A stretch of DNA of 64,000 nucleotides from Acidobacteria bacterium 28-1. GTDB taxonomy: Bacteria; Acidobacteriota; Blastocatellia; Pyrinomonadales; Pyrinomonadaceae. Within the stretch, counting starts at the first letter, position 1. Every line of letters starts with the position of its first letter. Shown here piece after piece: positions 49,984-56,897 of this stretch. The notes beneath the pieces are model-generated. The model was not told the origin of the DNA. It saw only the letters and a program-made list of their open reading frames with translations, and did no database searches. The stretch spans positions 1 through 64,000 of the forward strand of contig MWYZ01000084.1 of the NCBI GenBank assembly GCA_002050365.1. Direction: 5' to 3'. A program made the position numbers and the translations under genes.

Positions 49984-50042
49984 GGGTAGCACGCTTGATT
50001 CTGGATCAAGAAATTGGGGTTCGAATCCCTACCCCGGAGCCA
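49969..50042 (+). tRNA. tRNA-Gln (anticodon CTG)
   Basis: Acceptor strands TCCGGGA and CCCCGGA pair with one A-C mismatch at the seventh pair. The anticodon stem CTTGA/TCAAG holds the loop TTCTGGA (anticodon CTG). The T arm TGGGG/CCCTA encloses TTCGAAT. The discriminator is G and the CCA end is encoded. It decodes CAG codons. The 5' end lies inside the coding region of the HNH gene. Confidence 0.93.
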
Positions 50043-50048
50043 AATTTC

Positions 50049-50136
50049 AGTAGGCAGTTATCAATTGGCACTTAGCAGAATAATCAACCTGATTGCAAAG
50101 AAGTCAACTGCCTACTGCCGCTGCCGACTACCGACT
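50049..50136. repeat. heptamer-type arrays flanking the tRNA and thioesterase
   Basis: AGTAGGCAGTT (50049-50059) and AACTGCCTACT (50106-50116) are perfect 11-bp inverted complements. The right side continues as 7-bp units (ACTGCCG, CTGCCGA, CTACCGA) to about 50136, just before the thioesterase start. Confidence 0.75.
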
Positions 50137-50140
50137 GATT

Positions 50141-50590
50141 ATGGAATGGCACGAAACTGAAATCCGCGTCCGCTACGCTGAAACCGACCAGATGGGCATT
50201 GTCCATAATGCAAATTATCTGGTTTGGTTTGAAGTCGGCAGAAGCGATTTTTGCCGGGCGCGTGGTTTTTCCTACAAGGAAATGGAAGAAAAAGACAACG
50301 CGCTGATGGTTGTCGCCGAAAGCTATTGCCGCTATAAATCACCCGCCTATTATGAAGATGTTTTGGTTGTCCGCACCAAAGTCGAAGAAATTCGCAGTCG
50401 TTCTTTAAGATTTATTTATGAGATTTTTCGCGCCGCAGATGAAACTTTGCTTGCCGAAGGCGAAACTCTGCATCTGGTAACCGACGAAAATAAAAAGGTG
50501 CGCTCGCTCCCGGAAAGTTACAAAGAAAAATTGCTGGCAGATGAAATACCTGACGAAAACGCCTTTCCTGATAATCAAGCACCTCATTAA
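50141..50590 (+). CDS. YbgC-like acyl-CoA thioesterase
   Basis: 149 residues from ATG 50141; upstream in-frame codons are repeat sequence. The hot-dog fold signature is RVRYAETDQMGIVHNANYLVWFEVGRSDFCRARGFSYKEME, with the catalytic Asp in AETDQMGIVHN. It hydrolyses acyl-CoA thioesters; YbgC relatives act with the Tol-Pal envelope system or on 4-hydroxybenzoyl-CoA, and substrate choice cannot be made here. Confidence 0.92.
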   Translation: MEWHETEIRVRYAETDQMGIVHNANYLVWFEVGRSDFCRARGFSYKEMEEKDNALMVVAESYCRYKSPAYYEDVLVVRTKVEEIRSRSLRFIYEIFRAADETLLAEGETLHLVTDENKKVRSLPESYKEKLLADEIPDENAFPDNQAPH

Positions 50591-50759
50591 TTAAATTAAA
50601 CAACTTTCAACTCAACATCCGGAATTAAAAACCACTTTTGACAAAACTAAAGCGAATTTATAATCATTTTCGGTTAATCGCTAGGTTTTGTTATACTTGT
50701 AAAAGATTCGTCGGGTTAATATAGTTACTCTTTTTACTTTGTAGGAATAAATTTTCTTT

Positions 50760-51617
50760 ATGCACAATTTTTTGATGAAGGCTTACTACGCCTTGACCGC
50801 GCCCTTCGCCGTATTTTTTATTTTGAGTTCGATGAAAGTTCACCCTTCCTACAAAATGAATTTTTTCCGAAAACTAAATCTCGGAATGCGAATGTTTCTC
50901 AATAAAACGCGGGTGCAGACGGGAACGAATTTTAAGGCGCATTTGGCGATGGCATTAAAACTTCTCGAAATGCAGCCTGAAAAAGAAGGAGTCGTCGTTG
51001 AATGCGGAACTTGGAAAGGCGGCTCGGCGTGTAATCTGTCTTTAATCTGTGAAATCGTTAATCGTAAATTGATTATCTTCGATTCCTTTGCGGGCTTGCC
51101 GCTGAGCGACGAATTTGACCGCGAAGCTCCCGTTTATACTGAAGGAGAATACTGCGGAACTTTGGAAGAAGTGAAAAGTAATCTCAGAAAATATGGTGCG
51201 ATTAAGCAATGCGAATTTCGACAAGGATGGTTTGAAGATACTTTGCCAAAAATTGATTTTCCGATTGTGTTAGCTTTTTTGGATGTGGATTTGGAATCAA
51301 GCCTTGATACGTGCATAAAAAATCTCTGGAATCATTTGGTTGACGAAGGATTTGTTTTCACTGACGAAGCCGCTAATCCGACTTACATCACGCTGTTTTT
51401 TTCGGAAAAATGGTGGGCGAAAAATTTTAACCGTGTTCCGCCCGGACTAATCGGCGCGGGAACGGGGCTTCCACTCGGCGAATATTATATCGGTCCGATG
51501 GATGAATTATCAATTCACCCTTTGCAGCACGCCAGCACCGGTGCTTACACCAGAAAAAATATGGAAGCAATTTGGGTTTATTACCCCGAAGAACAAATTA
51601 ATAAAGCGAACTTCTGA
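50760..51617 (+). CDS. TylF/MycF-type SAM-dependent methyltransferase
   Basis: 285 residues. The SAM-binding segment is VVVECGTWKGGSACNLSLIC, followed by RKLIIFDSFAGLPLSDEFD and the metal-binding acidic pair in VLAFLDVDLESSLDTCIKNLW. The FTDEAANPTY and PGLIGAGTGLPLGEYYIG regions complete the TylF pattern. Founder members methylate macrolide sugars, but many relatives act on surface polysaccharides or unknown metabolites. No biosynthetic cluster surrounds it, so a cell-surface glycan target is as likely as an antibiotic. Confidence 0.82.
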   Translation: MHNFLMKAYYALTAPFAVFFILSSMKVHPSYKMNFFRKLNLGMRMFLNKTRVQTGTNFKAHLAMALKLLEMQPEKEGVVVECGTWKGGSACNLSLICEIVNRKLIIFDSFAGLPLSDEFDREAPVYTEGEYCGTLEEVKSNLRKYGAIKQCEFRQGWFEDTLPKIDFPIVLAFLDVDLESSLDTCIKNLWNHLVDEGFVFTDEAANPTYITLFFSEKWWAKNFNRVPPGLIGAGTGLPLGEYYIGPMDELSIHPLQHASTGAYTRKNMEAIWVYYPEEQINKANF

Positions 51618-51666
51618 TAAACTTAAAAGAAATAACTTCATTACAAAAATTAGATTGAGGAGAGAA

Positions 51667-53379
51667 ATGATAGAACGCGAACAACTCGAAATGGATGTAG
51701 TTTTTGTCGGCGCGGGACCGGCAAATCTGGCGGCGGCTTTGCATCTGAAAAATTTGATTAAAGAACACGATGAGTTAATCGAGAGAGGCAGAAGAGCGGG
51801 TAAACCGCTCGGCAACCTCGAAATTGGAATTATCGAAAAAGGCGCGAACATCGGTGCGCACATTTTGTCCGGCGCAGTGGTTGACCCGATTGCTTTGCGG
51901 GAATTGATGCCGGATTTTCTCGAACAAGGTTGTCCGGTTGATTCAACCGTTGAAAGCGACACTTTTTGGTATCTGACTGAAAATCGCGCGTTCGCTTCGC
52001 CGATTACGCCGCCACCGTTGAAAAATCACGGCAAATACATTATTTCTTTGAGTAAAATGTGCGAATGGCTCGGCGAAAAATGTGAAGAAGCGGGAATAAA
52101 TATCTTCCCTGAATTTCCGGGCGCGGAAATAATTTATGACGAAAACGACCGCGTTCTCGGCGTTCGGACGGGCGACAAGGGAATTGACAAGGAAGGAAAA
52201 CCGAAAGAAAATTTTGAGCTGGGCGTTGATTTGCTCGCCAAAATTACGGTTTTGGGCGAAGGTTCGCGCGGTTCTCTGGCAAAACAATTAATGCAGCGAT
52301 TGAATTTAAACGATGGAGTAGAGGCGCAAGTTTTTTCGCTCGGAGTCAAGGAATTGTGGGAAGTTCCCGCCGGAAATTTTGAAGAAGGCAAAGTAGTTCA
52401 CACTCTCGGATTTCCGTCCGACACGCAAACTTATGGCGGCGGCTGGATTTACGGAATGAAAAACAACATCGTCAGTATTGGTTACGTAACCGGACTCGAT
52501 TATAAAGACCCGCTGATTGACCCGCACGCCGAATTTCAAAAATTTAAAACGCATCCGAAAATCGCCGAAATTCTCGCCGGCGGCAAAATGCTCAAATACG
52601 GCGCGAAAACAATCAACGCGGGCGGCTGGCACACGATGCCGAAACTTTACGCGGACGGCGTTTTGATTATCGGCGACTCGGCTTCATTCTTAAACGGTCA
52701 AAGAATCAAGGGAATTCACACGGCGATGAAATCGGGAATGATTGCGGCGGAAACAATCGTCAGCGCGTTCGACCACGACGATTTTACGTCGAAGACGCTT
52801 CGACACTTTAAGGAAAAAATTGACGGCAGTTGGATTTACGACGAACTTTACGCGGTCAGAAATTTCCACGCTTCGTTTCAATCCGGTCGCTGGTCGGCAC
52901 TTATCAACGGCGGTCTGCAATTTTTGAGCGGCGGCTACGCGTGGGGATTTATGCCGATAGAGCATCACGTTGCCGGACACGAGCGAATGGAAATGCTCAA
53001 AGATTACGATTACCAAGGCGACGCGCTCGCCCAGCGTTACCCCGATTTGAAGTTTGACAATAAATTAGCTTTCGACAAAGTAACGGATGTTTATTACGGC
53101 GCGGTTTCGCATAACGAAGACCAGCCGTCGCATCTGCATATTCTTGATACGGAGATTTGCGCGACCCGATGCGCGGAAGAATACGGTAATCCGTGTCAGA
53201 GGTTTTGTCCGGCGGCGGTTTATGAAATGGAAGAAAACGCAAAAACCGGACGGCGCGAAATAAAAGTCAATTTTTCTAACTGCGTCCACTGCAAAACCTG
53301 CGACATTGCCGACCCGTATCAAATCATCAATTGGGTTACGCCCGAAGGCGGCGGCGGTCCGAATTATAAAGGAATGTGA
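51667..53379 (+). CDS. electron-transfer flavoprotein:ubiquinone oxidoreductase
   Basis: 570 residues from ATG 51667 (GAGGAGAG precedes it). The FAD site is MDVVFVGAGPANLAAALHL and the second nucleotide segment is LIIGDSASFLNGQRIKGIHTAMKSG. The C-terminal 4Fe-4S domain holds Cys residues in CATRCAEEYGNPCQRFCPAAVYEM and FSNCVHCKTCDIADPYQIINW, ending PEGGGGPNYKGM as in ETF-QO. It passes electrons from ETF (acyl-CoA and amino acid oxidation) to quinone at the membrane. The etfAB genes are not adjacent. Confidence 0.95.
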   Translation: MIEREQLEMDVVFVGAGPANLAAALHLKNLIKEHDELIERGRRAGKPLGNLEIGIIEKGANIGAHILSGAVVDPIALRELMPDFLEQGCPVDSTVESDTFWYLTENRAFASPITPPPLKNHGKYIISLSKMCEWLGEKCEEAGINIFPEFPGAEIIYDENDRVLGVRTGDKGIDKEGKPKENFELGVDLLAKITVLGEGSRGSLAKQLMQRLNLNDGVEAQVFSLGVKELWEVPAGNFEEGKVVHTLGFPSDTQTYGGGWIYGMKNNIVSIGYVTGLDYKDPLIDPHAEFQKFKTHPKIAEILAGGKMLKYGAKTINAGGWHTMPKLYADGVLIIGDSASFLNGQRIKGIHTAMKSGMIAAETIVSAFDHDDFTSKTLRHFKEKIDGSWIYDELYAVRNFHASFQSGRWSALINGGLQFLSGGYAWGFMPIEHHVAGHERMEMLKDYDYQGDALAQRYPDLKFDNKLAFDKVTDVYYGAVSHNEDQPSHLHILDTEICATRCAEEYGNPCQRFCPAAVYEMEENAKTGRREIKVNFSNCVHCKTCDIADPYQIINWVTPEGGGGPNYKGM

Positions 53380-53382
53380 TCG

Positions 53383-53415
53383 GATTTTGGATTTTAGATT
53401 TTGGATTTTGGATTG
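53383..53415 (+). repeat. heptamer array (GATTTTG) after the ETF-QO gene
   Basis: This 33-bp array is identical to the one at 13441-13473 about 40 kb away, including the variant second unit GATTTTA. Confidence 0.92.
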
Positions 53416-53504
53416 GTAAGGAATATAAGTTGCTTCACTCAAATTTAAGTGTAGAATTTGTTACAAAACGATACACGAGAATTAAATTAAAAGGAGATAA
53501 ATCA

Positions 53505-53738
53505 ATGTCAACACCTAATCAAGATGAAGTCGAAGGTAAAGTTGAAAACGTCAAAGGAAAAGTTAAGGAAGGAGTCGGGAATTTAACGGGCAACCGTGAT
53601 TTGGAAGCCGAAGGTGAAGCCGACCAAGCCGCAGGCAAAACGCAGGAAACGTGGGGAAAATTCAAACACGGAGTCGGTGACGCAGTTGATGCGGTCGGCG
53701 ATGCTGTCAGCAACACCGGTAAAGAAATTAATAAATAG
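53505..53738 (+). CDS. CsbD family stress protein
   Basis: 77 residues from ATG 53505, preceded by AAGGAGA at 53491-53497. The CsbD pattern is GKVENVKGKVKEGVGNLTGNRDLEAEGEADQAAGKTQ. Highly charged and helical. CsbD-like proteins are induced by general stress in many bacteria, but their activity is unknown. The C-terminal half (HGVGDAVDAVGDAVSNTGKEINK) is an extension of short amphipathic repeats. Confidence 0.9.
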   Translation: MSTPNQDEVEGKVENVKGKVKEGVGNLTGNRDLEAEGEADQAAGKTQETWGKFKHGVGDAVDAVGDAVSNTGKEINK

Positions 53739-53813
53739 AAATTTTCGGAAGCGGAAGATTAAATTACTCGTGAATTTTAACTCTTCCGCTTTTTTGTATT
53801 TAAAAATAATTGA

Positions 53814-54269
53814 ATGAAACTCGCCGAATCTTCACATCGAAAACTTGAAGCATTTTTTCGGGAGTATCTGAATGATGAAACATTTCGCCTACCGCCGATT
53901 TATTTTTACGTCGGCAAGTTCACAAATTTATTGACAGCACTTATTAGCGTTCATGGAATAACTTTCGGCAGACGGATTTTTATCACTTCCAGACTTCTTT
54001 CCTTCAATCAAAATAATCTTTTGAAACTTCCGGAAGACCTTGCCGCGCACGAAATTGCTCACGTCTTACAATACAGGCGAGAAGGTTTTAGCAAATTTTT
54101 TTATAAATATTTGACAAGTTTTTGGAGAAATTTGCAGAAGCGAGAGAGGTGGGATGCGGTTTCGCGTCAAAATGCTTATTTAGAAATCCCGTTCGAAGTC
54201 GAAGCCCGCGCTGTCGCCGCGAAATTTGTTGAATGGAACAATCTCGAAAGGCGAAAGGATAAGAGCTAA
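53814..54269 (+). CDS. zincin-like protein (DUF4157-type HExxH)
   Basis: 151 residues without a signal. The motif DLAAHEIAHVLQYRREG carries HExxH in the context typical of DUF4157-type domains, and a later Glu in AYLEIPFEVEARAVAAKF could be the third ligand. The opening GITFGRRIFITSRLL is also family-like. Substrate unknown. The last codons overlap the heptamer repeats at 54246. Confidence 0.7.
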   Translation: MKLAESSHRKLEAFFREYLNDETFRLPPIYFYVGKFTNLLTALISVHGITFGRRIFITSRLLSFNQNNLLKLPEDLAAHEIAHVLQYRREGFSKFFYKYLTSFWRNLQKRERWDAVSRQNAYLEIPFEVEARAVAAKFVEWNNLERRKDKS

Positions 54270-54327
54270 AGCCGAAAGGAAAATTAAGAGAATTATTTCC
54301 TCTCGCCTTTCAGTTTTCGCCTTTCAA
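54246..54327. repeat. heptamer-type hairpin between the zincin and hrcA
   Basis: Units AAAGGCG, AAAGGAT, AAGAGCT, AAAGCCG and AAAGGAA face complementary CGCCTTTC and TTCGCCTTTC segments (54304-54326). It lies between the convergent zincin and hrcA genes and probably terminates both. Confidence 0.78.
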
Positions 54328-54384
54328 ACCGCTGCTATTAGACGACGCGCTCGCTTTTATTTTTGTCAAAACCTTAAGCATTTC

Positions 54385-55512
54385 TTATTTAATGTTCGAA
54401 AAATCTTTGGACATCATTTTTTCGAGAATGCGGGCGACATAACTGACAATCGAAATCATTCGGGCATATTCGATTCTGGTTGGACCCAAAACGCTTAAAG
54501 TTCCGACAGTTTCGCCGTCGCCAATGTGGTAGGGCGCGGTAATCAATGTGCAGTTTTGCAAAGAAGAATTTGAATTTTCGCTTCCGATAACAACCTGCAC
54601 GCTGCCTTTAATCGTCGGGTCGCGCTCAATACATTCGGTTAGAATTTGCACGAGGCGCGTTTTTTCTTCAATCGTGCGGATTAATTCACGAAGCCTTTCG
54701 AGGTCGGCGAAATCCCGTTTGGTCAGGATATTCGACGTGCCGCCGACGTAAACTTCGCCTTGGTTGTCTGCGTCGCTTTCGATGCTTTGCGAACAGAGAA
54801 TCATTGCCGTTTGGAGCAACTTATCAAACAGAGAAGTTTCCTCGTGCATCAATTTGAGAATTTCCGTCCGAATCTCTGCCAAACTCTTGCCGCTGAACCG
54901 CGCATTCAAATAATTAGAAGTGCGGTCAAGCTGCTCATTGGAGAAAGATTCGCTGAGCCGAATTATCTTGTTATGGACGATATTCGGCGCGGAAACAAGC
55001 ACGACAAGAATGCGTTTCTCCGACAAATTGACGAACTCGATATGTTGCAGGCGGTCTTTCGCCAGTGAAGGCGAAACGACAATTCCGACGTTTTGAGAAA
55101 GAGCCGAGAGAAGCTGCGAGGTTTTCTCCATCAGCCGGTCAGGCGCGGCTGATAAATCCGGCTCGTTCAAACCGAGTTCCTTATTAATTAAACTCAAATC
55201 TTCGTTTGAAAGACTGAGAACGCCTAATAAATTATCAACAAAAAATCGATAGCCTTTGTCCGTCGGAACTCGTCCGGCTGAAGTATGCGGTTGTTCGACG
55301 AGACCGAAATCCTCCAAATCACTCATTACGTTGCGAATCGTCGCCGAACTTAAGCCTGCCGTGTTGACAAATTTTTCGGCAATTATTTTCGAGCCAATCG
55401 GCTCGCCGGTAACGAGATGTTCGTTGATGATTGCGGAAAGGATTATCTGTCCGCGTGTGTCTGGAGCAGAAAAACTTTTTTCGGTTGTTGAATTTGAATC
55501 AGGGACAGCCAT
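54385..55512 (-). CDS. hrcA: heat-inducible transcription repressor HrcA
   Basis: 375 residues. The N-terminal winged helix is RGQIILSAIINEHLVTGEPIGSKII and SSATIRNVMSDLEDFGLVEQPHTSAGRVPTDKGYRFFVD, diagnostic for HrcA. The GAF-like core and terminal VLGPTRIEYARMISIVSYVARIL complete the family pattern. It represses chaperone genes through CIRCE operators with help from GroEL. No grpE, dnaK or dnaJ gene is adjacent, and no CIRCE element is seen upstream of this gene, so its targets lie elsewhere. Confidence 0.95.
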   Translation of the reverse strand: MAVPDSNSTTEKSFSAPDTRGQIILSAIINEHLVTGEPIGSKIIAEKFVNTAGLSSATIRNVMSDLEDFGLVEQPHTSAGRVPTDKGYRFFVDNLLGVLSLSNEDLSLINKELGLNEPDLSAAPDRLMEKTSQLLSALSQNVGIVVSPSLAKDRLQHIEFVNLSEKRILVVLVSAPNIVHNKIIRLSESFSNEQLDRTSNYLNARFSGKSLAEIRTEILKLMHEETSLFDKLLQTAMILCSQSIESDADNQGEVYVGGTSNILTKRDFADLERLRELIRTIEEKTRLVQILTECIERDPTIKGSVQVVIGSENSNSSLQNCTLITAPYHIGDGETVGTLSVLGPTRIEYARMISIVSYVARILEKMMSKDFSNIK

Positions 55513-55618
55513 TTTTTATTTGATGAGTTTGGAGAACACCGTTTGAGAACGGTATTCTTGAGCTGTTAAAACGAATAGCACTTCTGCCAGTCATCTGTCA
55601 AGATTTATCAGTTAAACT

Positions 55619-56374
55619 ATGATTAACAATTTTATGACCGCCGACATAAAGGAAATAAAAAACTTCTACGGTGAAGCGTTTCAAATTTTGAATCCTAAAC
55701 GCGAAGTTCCAGAGATTGAGGTTGAGTTTTATCCATATATCGGCATCAACAACACAATCCGCGTTCGCAGCGGCAAGATTTTCGTAAGGCTGGCGGAACT
55801 CTGCCAAACCGCGCCGCTTGAAGTTCAAAAAGCCCTTGCTTTTATTTTAATTGCCAAACTTCTGCGAAAAAAAGTTCCGCCGTCAGCATCACAAATCTAT
55901 CGCTTCTACATTAAAAGCCAAGAAATTCAATTTAGAGCAAAAGAAAACAAACGCGCCAAGGGACGTAAAGTTATTACGACTTCCAGAGGCGAAATATACG
56001 ATTTAGAAGAAATCTTCGTGCGTATAAACTCAATATACTTTAAAAATTCTATCCAAAAACCGACCTTAACCTGGTCGGCGCGAAAAACTTTTCGCATTCT
56101 CGGTCATCATGATTCGACGCACGAAACGATTGTCATCAGCAAATCATTAGATGATAAAAGAGTACCGCCCTACGTCGTCGAGTTTATTGTTTTTCACGAA
56201 ATGTTGCACGTTTATCATCCAACTTTGCAACGCGACGGCAGACACTATAACCACACGCCGCAGTTTCGCCGCGATGAAAAAAAGTTTGCTCATTATGAAA
56301 CGGCGGAAAGTTGGATTGAGCAGAATGCGAAGAATTTTAAAGTTAAGAGTAAAAAGGCAAAAGTAAAAAGTTAA
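55619..56374 (+). CDS. SprT-like zinc metallopeptidase
   Basis: 251 residues. The metal motif is VVEFIVFHEMLHVYHPTLQRDGRHYNHTPQFRRDEKKF, with HEMLH and a later His/Glu. The preceding segment LEEIFVRINSIYFKNSIQKPTLTWS matches SprT-like domains. Such proteins are related to Spartan proteases of DNA-protein crosslink repair, but in bacteria the role is unproven. The last residues (KVKSKKAKVKS) are encoded by 7-bp repeat units, so the natural C-terminus was replaced or extended. Confidence 0.82.
   Translation: MINNFMTADIKEIKNFYGEAFQILNPKREVPEIEVEFYPYIGINNTIRVRSGKIFVRLAELCQTAPLEVQKALAFILIAKLLRKKVPPSASQIYRFYIKSQEIQFRAKENKRAKGRKVITTSRGEIYDLEEIFVRINSIYFKNSIQKPTLTWSARKTFRILGHHDSTHETIVISKSLDDKRVPPYVVEFIVFHEMLHVYHPTLQRDGRHYNHTPQFRRDEKKFAHYETAESWIEQNAKNFKVKSKKAKVKS
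56340..56374 (+). repeat. heptamer array forming the C-terminus of a gene
   Basis: AAGTTAA, GAGTAAA, AAGGCAA, AAGTAAA and AAGTTAA; the last unit contains the TAA stop of the SprT-like gene. Similar units occur at 19582. Confidence 0.88.
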
Positions 56375-56404
56375 AAAATCTTCGTTGAAAAATTTCCGTT
56401 AGGT

Positions 56405-56527
56405 TGAAGTTGTTTGAAAACTTTGTTTTTGTCGCTGAAAGCGACAGAATTAATAGCGTCGGGATACTCCCGACGCTATTAATTCTGTCCGCTTCACGGA
56501 CTTTAAAGAGATTTTCAAACGGCTTCT
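56405..56527. mobile_element. second MITE-like element with related termini
   Basis: The left end GAAGTTGTTTGAAAA and the right end TTTTCAAACGGCTTC are inverted complements with few mismatches and match the ends of the element at 31989-32183. The interior is different: a 22-bp perfect palindrome beginning GACAGAATTAATAGCGTC. No coding sequence. Confidence 0.6.
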
Positions 56528-56559
56528 AAAACTATTTACTTTGTGTCGACAAACAAGAG

Positions 56560-56603
56560 ATAAGGCTTAGATAGCGAAAACTACCTAAGCCTTATTTTTT
56601 TAT
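56560..56603. terminator. hairpin terminator
   Basis: ATAAGGCTTAGATAG (56560-56574) pairs with CTACCTAAGCCTTAT (56581-56595) with one mismatch, followed by a T-run. It lies after the SprT-like gene and the MITE-like element. From here to 56897 the sequence is AT-rich and I see no gene, RNA or repeat. Confidence 0.78.
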
Positions 56604-56897
56604 TTGGACGAAGATTCGACAACTGAATTTATCAGTTACTCGAAATCTCCTCCAGTGTGTTGTTTATTTATCATAAATTTACCACCCCCTAAAAAGATTA
56701 TAAAAACGCTTTTAAAAAATAGCAAGTTAAATATAATTTAAGTAGCGTTCTAATTTAAATTGCTGAAAAATAATTGTTTTTTGCTGGCTAAACCTTCAGA
56801 GGAAGAACCCGCTCTGTCAAATTTTCCTTCAACTACTCACTTGTAGTGAACACACATTATCGTTTCTATCGCCCTATTTCTCTGGCTTACAGCTTAG

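Noticed and set aside
50760-51617. A natural-product gene cluster around the TylF-type methyltransferase
   Set aside because: The neighbours are a thioesterase and ETF-QO with separate start signals; no polyketide, peptide or sugar-biosynthesis genes are present.
55513-55618. A CIRCE operator upstream of hrcA
   Set aside because: No TTAGCACTC-N9-GAGTGCTAA-like inverted repeat is present; only an unrelated short hairpin (AACACCGTTTGAGAACGGTATT) is seen.
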